Below are positions 15,543 to 25,419 of a DNA stretch of 64,000 nucleotides, in pieces (the stretch's first letter is position 1; each line of letters starts with the position of its first letter). Origin of the DNA: Arthrobacter sp. ISL-30 (GTDB lineage: Bacteria; Actinomycetota; Actinomycetes; Actinomycetales; Micrococcaceae). A program made the translations under genes and the position numbers. The notes beneath the pieces are model-generated. The model was not told the origin of the DNA. It was given only the letters and a program-made list of their open reading frames with translations, and ran no database searches. The stretch spans positions 18,839-82,838 of the forward strand of contig NZ_JAGGPK010000033.1 in assembly GCF_018613855.1 (NCBI RefSeq), given 5' to 3'.

Positions 15543-16825
15543 ATCCGTTCGTCAACAATCTTCTGGGCGGCTTCGGCTGCCTGCTCCGGGCTGGCGCCGG
15601 AGATGACGGCGGTGGCGCTGGCCTCGACGGCGTTGCGGACGTCCAGGTTCAGGAACTGGAACCTCGCCGCGAGTGCGGTCTTCTTCTCCAGCCAGGGGCT
15701 CAGGCGCTTCAGGTCCGTGTTGGTGTACTCCACGTTGTTAACGGACACATGCTGCGCCGTCTGGTTGGCGTAGTAACCGGCGTTCTCGGGCTCGGAGAGG
15801 AAATCGATCCACGCTGCCGCGGCGGCCTGGTTCTTGCTGGCGGAGTTGACGCCCAGGATAAACGTGGCGTTGTAGACGCCCTCGTACTTGGCGTTGCCGT
15901 CCGAGGTGTTGGGGAACACCAGCTCCATGGGGAACTGGGCGCCCAGGCCCCGGACTGCGGCGATGTGGTACGAGCCGGTGGCCAGCATGGCCGCCTTGCC
16001 CTGCGAGAACAGGTTCTGCGCCGGCTCCACCGCCGTGCCGGTGGCGTTGGGCTGCAGGTACGGGACAAGGTCCTTGTACTGTCCGAGCATCTTCAGGAAC
16101 CAGTCGTCCGTAACCTTCAGTTTGCCCTGTTCGATCTGGGCGCACATGTCGTCCACCGGAGCGTTGTTGGCGATCATGCAGTTAAACAGCTGGCCGCCGT
16201 TTCCAACGTCGCCGCCTGGCCAGGAGATGGGGACGACGCCGGAGGCCGCCAGCTTTTCACACATGCCCAGGAAGGCGTCCCAGTTTTTGGGCGCGATCTC
16301 GGCTCCGGCCTTGTCGAAGAGGTCCACGTTGGCCAGGGGCATGGGGAACACCACCTGGTAGGGCAGGCCCAGCTGGCTCTCGCCGGACTGCCCCGCGGAA
16401 AGCAGACCCGGCTGGTAGTTGGCCACGGCCTTGCTGTCCTTGAGTTCGGTGTAGATCCCCGCCTCGGTGAAGTTCTTGAACTGGGCGCCGCGGAAGGTGG
16501 CAAACGCGTCGCCGATGGAGCCCCCGCGCAGCTTCTGCAGGGCTTGGGCGTTGTAGTCGTTGGAGGTGGAGATGTCCTGGGCCACCTCAACGCCGTCGTG
16601 CAGTGCCTCGAAACGCTTGATGAGCTCGTCGAACACCGCCTTGTCCTCACCGCGCCAGTGCGCGAAGGACACCTTGCCGGTGATGTTGCCGGTGGCGGGA
16701 GCGGCCGGCCCGGTGGCGCCGCCAGGTGCCGTGGAACCGCCGGGTCCAGCGCACGCTGCCGCGGTGGCGCCGAAGCCCAGGGCTCCGAGAAGGGCAATGG
16801 CCTGCCTGCGTGAAATCTGACTCAC
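15539..16825 (-). CDS. Extracellular sugar-binding lipoprotein of the SQ ABC importer
   Basis: 428 residues. The N-terminus combines a Tat-like SRRQAIALLGALG with a lipobox (AAAC), so Cys becomes the lipidated first residue. The body is a class I solute-binding fold (FAHWRGEDKAVFDELIKRFE near the start). It is the first of the three transport genes downstream of the isomerase gene. In SQ clusters such proteins bind SQ or sulfoquinovosyl glycerol; specificity here is inferred from context. Confidence 0.88.
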   Translation of the reverse strand: MSQISRRQAIALLGALGFGATAAACAGPGGSTAPGGATGPAAPATGNITGKVSFAHWRGEDKAVFDELIKRFEALHDGVEVAQDISTSNDYNAQALQKLRGGSIGDAFATFRGAQFKNFTEAGIYTELKDSKAVANYQPGLLSAGQSGESQLGLPYQVVFPMPLANVDLFDKAGAEIAPKNWDAFLGMCEKLAASGVVPISWPGGDVGNGGQLFNCMIANNAPVDDMCAQIEQGKLKVTDDWFLKMLGQYKDLVPYLQPNATGTAVEPAQNLFSQGKAAMLATGSYHIAAVRGLGAQFPMELVFPNTSDGNAKYEGVYNATFILGVNSASKNQAAAAAWIDFLSEPENAGYYANQTAQHVSVNNVEYTNTDLKRLSPWLEKKTALAARFQFLNLDVRNAVEASATAVISGASPEQAAEAAQKIVDERI

Positions 16826-16878
16826 AATAATCTCCTCGTTGAGTGTTTGCTTTGCCTATGTGCCGGCTGCGCAGGGCG

Positions 16879-18303
16879 TCACCACTCGGTGACGGGAATC
16901 CCCAGGAGGTCGGCCGCGGTGCGGAGCTGGGGACGGATGTCCTTCCAGGCCAGCACCGTGTGATGGGGGAACCCGCCGACTACCAGCGAGTTCACGAATG
17001 CGCTTGCATCCACGTCCAGCTGCACCTCTGCAGTGTTGCCCTGAAAGTGGTTGGGCGCGGGGATCGATTCGCCAGCGCCAAGAAGGAGCCGGAGTCCGCC
17101 ACCGCCGTCGTTGTTCTCGGTGAGGCGGGCCATAACCACGGGGCCGGTCTTGAGCGGGAAGTTCCCTGCCACGCCGATCTTGCGGTTGCAGTGGGTGAAC
17201 TGGGTGGCGTCACCCGGGTCGGCGGCCAAAGCTGTGGCTGCCGAGCCGCAGTGCCAGAGCCGCACGCTGTTGTTGTCCGTGTTCAGGTCCACAGTGTCCA
17301 CCAGGTAGGTGGGTCCGGAGCCCAGCGACTGCATCAGCAGCATGGTCACGGCGCCGTAGACGTCGCGCTCGCAGGCGGTGGGCGTGCCTTCGTCAGCGAT
17401 GCGGGACAGGGAGGAACAGGGGCACACGCCGCGCTGGGTGGGGAATTCGGGCCAGCAGCGGACGGCGATGGCGGAAAGGTCCTCGGCGGATCCCCATTCG
17501 CGCATGGCCACTGTAGTGGCTGCGGAGCGTGTAACCTCCTCGGCGTTCACCGAGTTGAGGCTGGGCTGCGCGGCGCGGGCGGCCTTTTCCTCGGCGTCGC
17601 ACTGGGACGGGGAAACGTCGTCGATCTTGCTGAACATCTCGTCGATGCTCAACTGTTCCACCTGCAGGCCGAAGAGCTTCTCCAGTAGTTCGGGATCGAA
17701 CTGGCTGGGGGTGAAGCCGGGGGGTGCTTCGGACACAAGGCCCAGGCGCTGGCCCTTCATGCCTAGCAGCGATGCTCCCACGGCTTCCTTGTCCTTGGCC
17801 CGTTCACGCTGGACCGGTTCCAACGTGGTGCCCGAGGGTAGGGTGCCGCTCAGGGCGTCGCGCAGCACAGCGGCCACGTTGTCCTCGTCGGGGTTGCCGT
17901 ACATTAGCCGGACGGTGCCGCCAGCGCGGACCAGGGCGTGGGCGTAGAGGTTGGAGCCGCACAGCGAGTTGAGCCAGAGCCTGTCACCCACGGGGCCCGG
18001 TTCGCGGAAGGACCACAAGAGGACGGGCCCGTTCAGGTCCGCGTAGAGTGCAAGGGCGGGGGAGGCGTCGGAGAAACTGGCGCAGACGTTGACCACCAAG
18101 TCGAACTCCTCCTGCAGGTACGGCAGGGCCGCCTCGATGTCTTCGGGGGTCATCACCAGCTCGCGGGGGCCGATGACTTCGGCTCCCAGTTCTTCTATCA
18201 GGGTGCGGGCGGCTTCGGCGTAGCGGCGGGCGACGTCCACTACAAAGGTGGGCCGCGCCGTCGCGATCATCAGGACGCGTTTGGGCGCGCCGGTGGTGCT
18301 CAT
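16879..18303 (-). CDS. L-fucose/arabinose isomerase-family protein, likely sulfoquinovose isomerase
   Basis: 474 residues from the ATG at 18303, which overlaps the aldolase stop. The N-terminal domain is Rossmann-like (RVLMIATARPTFVVDVA). The C-terminal part has the fucose isomerase-like pattern (CPCSSLSRIADEGTPTACERDVYGAVT, and VDTVDLNTDNNSVRLWHCG) with acidic and His residues for a metal site. Together with the kinase and YihT-like aldolase it fills the SQ-to-sulfofructose step. A sulfo-EMP variant with an isomerase of this fold has been described in Arthrobacter relatives. Confidence 0.8.
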   Translation of the reverse strand: MSTTGAPKRVLMIATARPTFVVDVARRYAEAARTLIEELGAEVIGPRELVMTPEDIEAALPYLQEEFDLVVNVCASFSDASPALALYADLNGPVLLWSFREPGPVGDRLWLNSLCGSNLYAHALVRAGGTVRLMYGNPDEDNVAAVLRDALSGTLPSGTTLEPVQRERAKDKEAVGASLLGMKGQRLGLVSEAPPGFTPSQFDPELLEKLFGLQVEQLSIDEMFSKIDDVSPSQCDAEEKAARAAQPSLNSVNAEEVTRSAATTVAMREWGSAEDLSAIAVRCWPEFPTQRGVCPCSSLSRIADEGTPTACERDVYGAVTMLLMQSLGSGPTYLVDTVDLNTDNNSVRLWHCGSAATALAADPGDATQFTHCNRKIGVAGNFPLKTGPVVMARLTENNDGGGGLRLLLGAGESIPAPNHFQGNTAEVQLDVDASAFVNSLVVGGFPHHTVLAWKDIRPQLRTAADLLGIPVTEW

Positions 18304-19184
18304 GCATGGGTCCTTTGGGTGGAGACGACGTCGTCCACCACGGCGCAGAGGCGCTGCAGCCGCCGGACGGCGTCGGTGGAAAGGGATTCGACGACGTCGG
18401 GGGTACCGATGCAGGACGCCCAGACGGCGCGTCCGGAGAGGAAGCCGCTGGCGCCTTCCATGCAGGCCCACCGCACGGCCTCGGGGAAGACGTCCTCGGG
18501 GACACCGGAGGAGAGGACAACCCAGGGCCCGTCGATAGCCCGGGTGAGTTCGGCGCAGGCTGCCCGGACGTCAGCTTCGGGGGCCCGGCCATGGAAGGGG
18601 ACCTCGGCCTTGTACAGGTCCGCGCCCAGGCTGCCGAGTTCCTTGGCGGCTGCCAGGATGCCGGCGTTCCAGTCGAAGTCGCCGCCTGCCAGGGGCTTGC
18701 GGGAGACGGGTTCGATGATGCTGATGAGCCCTGCGGACTGACACCGCTCAACGAATTCGCGGACCATCTCCACCCGGCCCTCGGCGGGCTCATCCGGGCG
18801 GTACAGCACTAGCAGCTTGAGGGCCTTCACGCCCAGGGCCGCGTACTTGTGCGGATCTACCAGCCGGTCGATGGTTACCTCACCCACCAGTTCGCCGTGG
18901 GCGGATTCAAAGTGGTCGGCGGAAGCGATGAGTCCACAGCCGGGGTCCACCACGCCGGCCTCGATGGCCTGGTCCAGGGCGAACTGGCGGTCGATGAGGA
19001 TGCCGGAGGCGTATGGGGTAAGGATCTGGGCGGCCTTGAGCTTGAATTCGCGCAGATCCTCGTCGGTGACGGGCTGGTCCGTGTGCTCGGCAAACATGTT
19101 GCGCATGGCTTCGCGCTGGTCCACGGCGAGCATGGCGAAGGCACCGGACGGGCGTTGTAGCGGGGAAAGGTCGGTGGGGCTCAT
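18300..19184 (-). CDS. Sulfofructose-1-phosphate aldolase (YihT-like, class I)
   Basis: 294 residues that closely follow the E. coli YihT pattern: GAFAMLAVDQREAMRNMF near the N-terminus, ALKLLVLYRPDE with the Schiff-base Lys strand, GLISIIEPV, GADLYKAEVP, then WVVLSSGV and ASGFLSGRAVWAS. YihT/LacD-type aldolases split 6-deoxy-6-sulfofructose 1-phosphate into DHAP and sulfolactaldehyde. This is the strongest single marker that the operon degrades sulfoquinovose. It sits between the kinase and isomerase genes, all co-oriented. Confidence 0.88.
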   Translation of the reverse strand: MSPTDLSPLQRPSGAFAMLAVDQREAMRNMFAEHTDQPVTDEDLREFKLKAAQILTPYASGILIDRQFALDQAIEAGVVDPGCGLIASADHFESAHGELVGEVTIDRLVDPHKYAALGVKALKLLVLYRPDEPAEGRVEMVREFVERCQSAGLISIIEPVSRKPLAGGDFDWNAGILAAAKELGSLGADLYKAEVPFHGRAPEADVRAACAELTRAIDGPWVVLSSGVPEDVFPEAVRWACMEGASGFLSGRAVWASCIGTPDVVESLSTDAVRRLQRLCAVVDDVVSTQRTHA

Positions 19185-19200
19185 GGGCTGCTTCTTTCAG

Positions 19201-20100
19201 TCAGGCGGGGTTGTTTGAGGCAAGGACAGGGGTAATGGTCTGGTGCGGGATCATGGAGCGGCCGTCCAGTCCCGCGCAGGAGGCTGCGGCGGTGCGGCCG
19301 GCGAAGGCCGCGGCTTCTCCAAGGGGGAGTCCGGCCGCCACGGCTGCGAGGAGGGCGCCGTGGTACACGTCGCCGGCGCCTAAGGTGGACACGATGTTGG
19401 CCGGCGTTGCTGGCACGTGGACCGCCTCACCGTCGTCGGCCAGAACCCAGGCACCTTCGGACCCGGCGGTGGCGACGACGGCGGAGGCACCGTCGTCGAC
19501 CGCTTTCCGGAGGAGGGCCTCGACGGCGAGGTCCTCGCCGTATTCCGCCCGGAGCCGTTCGACGGTGGGGACGTACAGCGTTACACCGCGGGGACTGAAG
19601 GAGGGGATGGGGTTGCCTGCATCGACGCTGAGGGTGAGGCCGGGGACGCCGGCCACCGCGTTCCAGCCCAGATGGTCCGCGTGGACCCAGGCCGCAGTGT
19701 CCAGCAGTTCGTGAAAGCGGCTGCCGGAAGGGAAACTGACCGGCGGCACCGGGCGTGTGACGATGGCCCGGCTTTCGGTTGCCTTGCTGACCACAATAAC
19801 GCTGGCGCCGGTTTTGACGCTCGCGTCGCGGATAACTGCTGAGGTGTCTACGCCTTCTGCTTCCAGTCCGCTGATGATGCGGTCGCCTTCCTCGTCCGTG
19901 CCCAGGACTCCGGCGAAGGCCGTCCGGGCACCGGCGCGGGCTGCTGCTACAGCAGCGGTTGCGGCAGGGCCGCCTCCCGCCGTCACGAAGTCTGCAGCAA
20001 CGGTGCGGCTGTCCGCAGCCGGGTAATCCTGGACCAGGGCAATGGAGTCAAAAGTGGCACAGCCTACGAAGAGCAGGGTTCCTGTTGACGGTTGGGGCAC
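19201..20100 (-). CDS. PfkB-family kinase, likely sulfofructose kinase
   Basis: 299 residues from the GTG at 20100 (GAGG upstream). A longer frame to 20145 would begin inside the promoter. It has the ribokinase/PfkB motifs: FVGCATFDSI at the start, GGGPAATAAVAAARAGA for substrate binding, and TLGAGDVYHGALLAAVAAG holding the catalytic Asp. It heads the minus-strand SQ operon from the 20.15-kb divergent promoter. In the pathway it would phosphorylate sulfofructose at C1. Confidence 0.85.
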   Translation of the reverse strand: MPQPSTGTLLFVGCATFDSIALVQDYPAADSRTVAADFVTAGGGPAATAAVAAARAGARTAFAGVLGTDEEGDRIISGLEAEGVDTSAVIRDASVKTGASVIVVSKATESRAIVTRPVPPVSFPSGSRFHELLDTAAWVHADHLGWNAVAGVPGLTLSVDAGNPIPSFSPRGVTLYVPTVERLRAEYGEDLAVEALLRKAVDDGASAVVATAGSEGAWVLADDGEAVHVPATPANIVSTLGAGDVYHGALLAAVAAGLPLGEAAAFAGRTAAASCAGLDGRSMIPHQTITPVLASNNPA

Positions 20101-20136
20101 GATCCACCTCGTTGTAGTTGCGGCTGGTACTGAAGA

Positions 20137-21382
<1,246 letters not shown>

Positions 21383-21391
21383 GTACATTTA

Positions 21392-21407
21392 TGTTGGAAT
21401 TGCAACA
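21392..21407. promoter_or_regulatory. DeoR-type operator upstream of deoR gene
   Basis: TGTTGGAATTGCAACA is the same TGTTG-N6-CAACA palindrome as at 20152, placed 10 bp after the sulfoquinovosidase-like gene and 48 bp before the regulator start. It suggests autoregulation of the DeoR protein. Confidence 0.7.
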
Positions 21408-21454
21408 CCCCGCCCGGCGCTAACGTCCGGTAAGGGAAGCAGGGAGAAGGGGAT

Positions 21455-22237
21455 ATGAGCATCTCACAGGACGAGGCGCCGCTTACGCCCCGACAGCGCA
21501 CAATACTGGACGAGCTGGAGCGTCGGGGGTTCATCTCCACCGCTGACCTGGCCGAAACGTTTGCAGTCTCGGATATGACGGTTCGGCGCGATACCCGATT
21601 GCTGTCCCAACGGGGCCTTGTCCGCGTGGTTCACGGCGGCGTGAGCGCCGTCAATGCGGGCGGCCAGAACGCGGACTTCGCGGCCAGAGTTCGTGAGGAC
21701 TCCGACGCCAAGCTAAGGGTGGCACGGGCATGTATCTCCCTGATCAAGGAGCGCGATGCGATCATCCTGGACGCCGGCACCACCACATACCAGATAGCGC
21801 ACGAGCTGCCCACCTCTTTCACGGGGACGATCATCACCCACTCGGCCCCCGCCATCCAGCGGTGCCTGCAGCTGACGGCCGCGCGCACCATCTGCCTCGG
21901 GGGTGAATTACTGCTGGACAGCCAGGCCTTTAATGGGCCCATGACGGTCTCGGCCGTCGCCGGGCTTCGTGCCAAGACGGCTTTCATCGGCGTGAGCGGG
22001 ATCCATGACGAGGCGTTCTACATTGAGCGTGATGTGGAGCGTGCCACCAAGATCGCACTGATGAATTCGGCTGAGCAGGTGGTGGTGGTCGCAACGCATC
22101 AGAAAATGCTGAGGTATGCATTGGCGCGGCTTGCAGCTTTTGAGGCGGTCGACATCCTGGTCACGGATGCGCCGCCCCCGCGAGAGATCGAATCCGCGCT
22201 GCGTGCAGCTAACGTCAAACTGATTGTGGCACGGTGA
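21455..22237 (+). CDS. DeoR-family transcriptional regulator of the SQ cluster
   Basis: 260 residues. The N-terminal HTH (RQRTILDELERRGFISTADLAETFAVSDMTVRRDTRLLSQRGLVRV, seen in pieces) is the DeoR signature, followed by GGV. The C-terminal DeoRC sensor domain has DAGTTTYQIAHEL and CLGGELL. Members usually bind phosphorylated sugars; in SQ loci the effector is SQ or a downstream intermediate. The stop overlaps the GTG of the next gene. Three copies of a matching palindrome (20152, 21392, 24691) are its likely sites. Confidence 0.88.
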   Translation: MSISQDEAPLTPRQRTILDELERRGFISTADLAETFAVSDMTVRRDTRLLSQRGLVRVVHGGVSAVNAGGQNADFAARVREDSDAKLRVARACISLIKERDAIILDAGTTTYQIAHELPTSFTGTIITHSAPAIQRCLQLTAARTICLGGELLLDSQAFNGPMTVSAVAGLRAKTAFIGVSGIHDEAFYIERDVERATKIALMNSAEQVVVVATHQKMLRYALARLAAFEAVDILVTDAPPPREIESALRAANVKLIVAR

Positions 22238-23169
22238 CTGCCCGGCTTCGGGTGAGCCTGCCAGACCAAAAGCTGCTGCAGGCTATGGAGCCGTCATCCG
22301 ATGTCGACTTCCTGCTCTGGGACCTGGCCGGACCTGCGCCGGCGGAGCAGTTCGATATTGTGGTTCCGCCCTATATGGGCAAGCCGGACGCACTGGCAGC
22401 GCTGAGTGGACTGGCGGTCGGGCTGGTCCAGAGCCAGTCCATTGGGTACGACGGCGTGGCGACAGTTCTACCCGCCGGTTGCCTTTTCGCCAACGCAGCC
22501 GGTGTGCACGAGGCTTCTACAGCTGAGCTTGCATTGGGGATGATGATAGCCAGCCAGCGGGGAATTCCGGAGTTTGTCCGGAACCAGGCTACGGGAACCT
22601 GGCATAACAGCCAGCGCCCCAGCCTGGCAGACCGCCGGGTGCTCCTGGTGGGCTATGGGGGAGTGGGGAAGGCTATCGAAGCCAGGCTTCTGCCGTTTGA
22701 AGCGCAGGTGACACGGATGGCCAGCCGTGACCGCGACGATGAGCAGGGCCGGATCCATGGGATTGATTCGCTGCACGAGCAGTTGCCGCTGCATGACATC
22801 GTGGTGGTCAGTGTTCCGCTAAACGAGTGCACCCGTCGACTGGTGGATCAACGGTTCCTGGCGGCAATGCCTGATGGAGCGCTTCTTGTAAACGTGGCCC
22901 GGGGACCGGTGGCGGATACCGATGCGTTGCTGCGCGAGACGGCGTCCGGAAGGTTGCGGGCCGCACTTGACGTGACCGACCCCGAACCGCTGCCCAGCGA
23001 CCATCCCTTGTGGAATATCCCCGGTGTATTGATCACACCGCACGTCGGCGGCGCGAGTTCGGCCATGTTTCCGCGCATGGTCCGGCTGATCCGCAAACAG
23101 GTCGCGCTGTTGCTGGAAGGCAAGAATCCTGTGAATGTGGTTCTGGGTGTGCCTGCTGCTAGCAATTAG
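22234..23169 (+). CDS. D-2-hydroxyacid dehydrogenase family protein
   Basis: 311 residues, GTG start overlapping the regulator stop. It has NAD-binding LLVGYGGVGKAIEARL, the catalytic Arg in VNVARGPVADTDAL, Glu in DVTDPEPLPSDHPLW and His in ITPHVGG. This is a complete family catalytic set. Coupling to the DeoR gene suggests a role linked to SQ use, perhaps with a hydroxy acid such as glycerate or sulfolactate, but the chemistry is unassigned. Confidence 0.85.
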   Translation: MTARLRVSLPDQKLLQAMEPSSDVDFLLWDLAGPAPAEQFDIVVPPYMGKPDALAALSGLAVGLVQSQSIGYDGVATVLPAGCLFANAAGVHEASTAELALGMMIASQRGIPEFVRNQATGTWHNSQRPSLADRRVLLVGYGGVGKAIEARLLPFEAQVTRMASRDRDDEQGRIHGIDSLHEQLPLHDIVVVSVPLNECTRRLVDQRFLAAMPDGALLVNVARGPVADTDALLRETASGRLRAALDVTDPEPLPSDHPLWNIPGVLITPHVGGASSAMFPRMVRLIRKQVALLLEGKNPVNVVLGVPAASN

Positions 23170-23258
23170 TGATTGGTGGATTGGGGCTCGGGCCGTTGCG
23201 GTGCAGATGCAGCCGCAACGGCCTTGTCAGTCTCGCGGTATTTGGCAGGGCTGGCGCC

Positions 23259-24653
23259 TTAGCGGCGGATCCGGTCCAGGACGCCGTCACGGACACGCCG
23301 CATTGTTTCCGCATCCTTGGCTTCGACGTTCAGGCGAAGCAGCTCCTCCGTGTTGGAGGCGCGCAGGTTGAACCACCAATCTCCCGTATCATCAGTGATG
23401 CTCAGGCCGTCAAGGTCCTCTACGGTGACACCGCTGAGGCTTTCGAAGGCGGCGCGTACCCGGGCTACAGTGCTTGAAACGCCATCGACGGAGGTATTGA
23501 TTTCCCCGCTGGCGCTGTACGGCTCGAACTCGCGGACCAGCTCAGACAGCGGTAGCCGCTGCCCCCCAAGTGCGGCGACAACGTGCATGGCCGCCAGCAT
23601 CCCGGTATCAGCGTTGTAGAAGTCGCGGAAATAGTAGTGGGCCGAGTGCTCCCCTCCGAACACCGCTCCTTCTTCTGCCATCCGGGCTTTGATGAAGGAG
23701 TGCCCCACCCGGGTGCGGACAGGCCGCCCACCTGCCGCGGCCACGAATTCAGGTACCGCCTTGGACGTGATCAGGTTGTGGATGATTGCGGGTTCCGACT
23801 CTCCGGCGGCCTTGGCGCGGAGGATCTCGCGGACGGCGATCAACGAGGTTATGGCCGACGGGGTCACGAGCTGACCCTTTTCGTCCACCACAAAGCAGCG
23901 GTCAGCATCGCCGTCGAACGCCAGTCCGAGGTCAGCTCCATGGGCGATGACCGCGGACTGGAGGTCGCGAAGGTTGGCCGATTCCAGCGGGTTGGCGGGG
24001 TGGTTAGGGAACGTCCCGTCCAGTTCGAAGTACAGGGGCACAATCGTCAGCGGCAAAGCCGGCAGCAGCCGGTCTCCGAGGACGGCAGGGACCGTCAGGC
24101 CCGCCATGCCATTGCCTGCGTCTACCACTACCTTGAGTGGACGTATGGTGTTCAGATCCACGAGGGAGCGCAGTCTTTCCGCGTACCCGGGCAACACGTC
24201 CAGTTCCGCCACGGCTCCTCGTCTCTGAGCCCCAGGGATCCCCTCATTGAGGTAGTGCTGGGCGAGGTCCCTGATCTCATTCAGTCCGGAGTCAGAGGAG
24301 ACGGAAAGGGCGCCCGCCTTAGCCATCTTGATGCCATTGTATTCGGCCGGGTTGTGGCTTGCGGTGAAAATCACCCCCGCCGCATCAAGGGCGCCGCAAG
24401 CGTAATAGAGCTCGTCCGTGGAGATGAGGCCCAGGTCCTTCACAAGGGCCCCGCGCTTGCCGGCGCCCTTCGAGAACGCCCTGGTAAAGATAGGAGACGA
24501 CGGCCTCATGTCCCCACCGCAGAAGATCGTCTGTCCGGAAAGCCCCAGCACGTCCACAAAGGCGGCTCCAACGGCCTCTACGTTCTCAGCGGTAATGGTC
24601 ACGCCGACGATGCCCCGCACGTCGTACGCCTTGAATGACGCTGATAGGTCCAT
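23259..24653 (-). CDS. Phosphomannomutase/phosphoglucomutase
   Basis: 464 residues from the ATG at 24653 (MDLSASFKAYDVRG). An upstream extension to 24749 would cover the operator. Motifs: KAYDVRG at the start, FTASHNPAEYNGIKM with the phosphoserine, GLAFDGDADRC for Mg binding, and the GGEHSAHYYFRDF sugar loop. It interconverts hexose 1- and 6-phosphates. A copy of the SQ-cluster palindrome 38 bp upstream suggests co-regulation with SQ catabolism. Confidence 0.9.
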   Translation of the reverse strand: MDLSASFKAYDVRGIVGVTITAENVEAVGAAFVDVLGLSGQTIFCGGDMRPSSPIFTRAFSKGAGKRGALVKDLGLISTDELYYACGALDAAGVIFTASHNPAEYNGIKMAKAGALSVSSDSGLNEIRDLAQHYLNEGIPGAQRRGAVAELDVLPGYAERLRSLVDLNTIRPLKVVVDAGNGMAGLTVPAVLGDRLLPALPLTIVPLYFELDGTFPNHPANPLESANLRDLQSAVIAHGADLGLAFDGDADRCFVVDEKGQLVTPSAITSLIAVREILRAKAAGESEPAIIHNLITSKAVPEFVAAAGGRPVRTRVGHSFIKARMAEEGAVFGGEHSAHYYFRDFYNADTGMLAAMHVVAALGGQRLPLSELVREFEPYSASGEINTSVDGVSSTVARVRAAFESLSGVTVEDLDGLSITDDTGDWWFNLRASNTEELLRLNVEAKDAETMRRVRDGVLDRIRR

Positions 24654-24690
24654 GGTGCCCCCAAAGGGTTGATTGCTGGCGAACAACTTC

Positions 24691-24706
24691 TGTTGGAAAT
24701 TCAACA
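24691..24706. promoter_or_regulatory. Third DeoR-type palindrome, phosphohexomutase promoter
   Basis: TGTTGGAAATTCAACA keeps the exact arms TGTTG and CAACA with a 6-bp spacer, as at 20152 and 21392. It is 38 bp upstream of the mutase start. Confidence 0.65.
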
Positions 24707-24749
24707 TCAGCATATCCGGAGCGGACGTAATGGGACGAATTGAGTGCAC

Positions 24750-25419
24750 GCTCGGGTGAGATGGAATGGTGTCGGGCTGGTAGGCCCTAACAAGGCAGTA
24801 GCAACCCCAAGTTGCACTCCTTGCCCCCAGTCAACCCGCGGGCGGACTCCCTGTGTTCTCTGTACACACCCTTTTCGGGTGTCCTTTTGACGGCGTGTTA
24901 CGCCACTGGATGTTTCCGGTAACAGAAACATAGAAGAATCCTCTTGTTACCGGAAACAAGTTAGGCTAGCGTTCATTTCCGGCAGGGTCATTCCTTTACA
25001 AAGGAGGTGCTTGCCTCACCGGTTTGTGCTGCACCCTCAATGTCATGCCGTGCTTCTGCCAATCCAACATGGCCAGACCGTTCCTTGTCTGGTTGGAGGG
25101 AGAGGCCGACTGCCTCGCCGCTTCCCTGAACAGCCTTCCCACACTGTCGAAGCCGCGGACGGCAGCTCCATGATCACGCACCGTTTCGAGACCCCGTCGC
25201 AGAGCATTCAAAGGCAATGCACCGCTGATTGTCGCTTCACACTCGCAGCACCATGATCAGGCGCGCCTACCGACAGGAGGCTGTCGTCCCGAAGTGATAG
25301 ACCGCGCCCAGCCGGCAAGGATCACAGATCCGGGTGCTTGCCTGCAGTCAGATTCACCAGCGCTTTCTTTGCGCACTTGCCCCCATCGCAATCTCACTAC
25401 AATCCCCAAAGGAAGGGCC
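24750..25419. other. Intergenic region with a LacI-type double operator
   Basis: No convincing gene is present. Operators lie at 24911-24959. A small hairpin (ACACCC, 5-nt loop, GGGTGT, then CCTTTT) lies at 24866-24888. A canonical AAAGGAGGTG at about 24998 precedes only a short, low-complexity frame of 81 residues (25011-25256) without recognisable motifs. Confidence 0.5.
24911..24972 (+). promoter_or_regulatory. LacI-type double operator and promoter for the secreted enzyme gene
   Basis: Operator A, TGTTTCCGGTAACA (24911-24924), and operator B, TTGTTACCGGAAACAA (24944-24959), are 34 bp apart. A promoter with -35 TTGTTA (24944-24949), 17 bp, -10 TAGCGT (24967-24972) runs through operator B. 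The same pair recurs at 29998-30043, next to the lacI-type gene. Confidence 0.7.

Noticed and set aside
15455..16813. 452-residue plus-strand frame opposite the solute-binding protein gene
   Set aside because: No recognisable domain; the minus strand has signal peptide, lipobox and operon context.
23583..24638. 351-residue plus-strand frame opposite the phosphohexomutase
   Set aside because: His/Arg/Gly-rich antisense shadow without motifs.
25011..25256. 81-residue ORF behind a consensus AAAGGAGGTG site
   Set aside because: TTG start, no domain, skewed composition; the site may be a chance match. Mentioned in the intergenic entry only.
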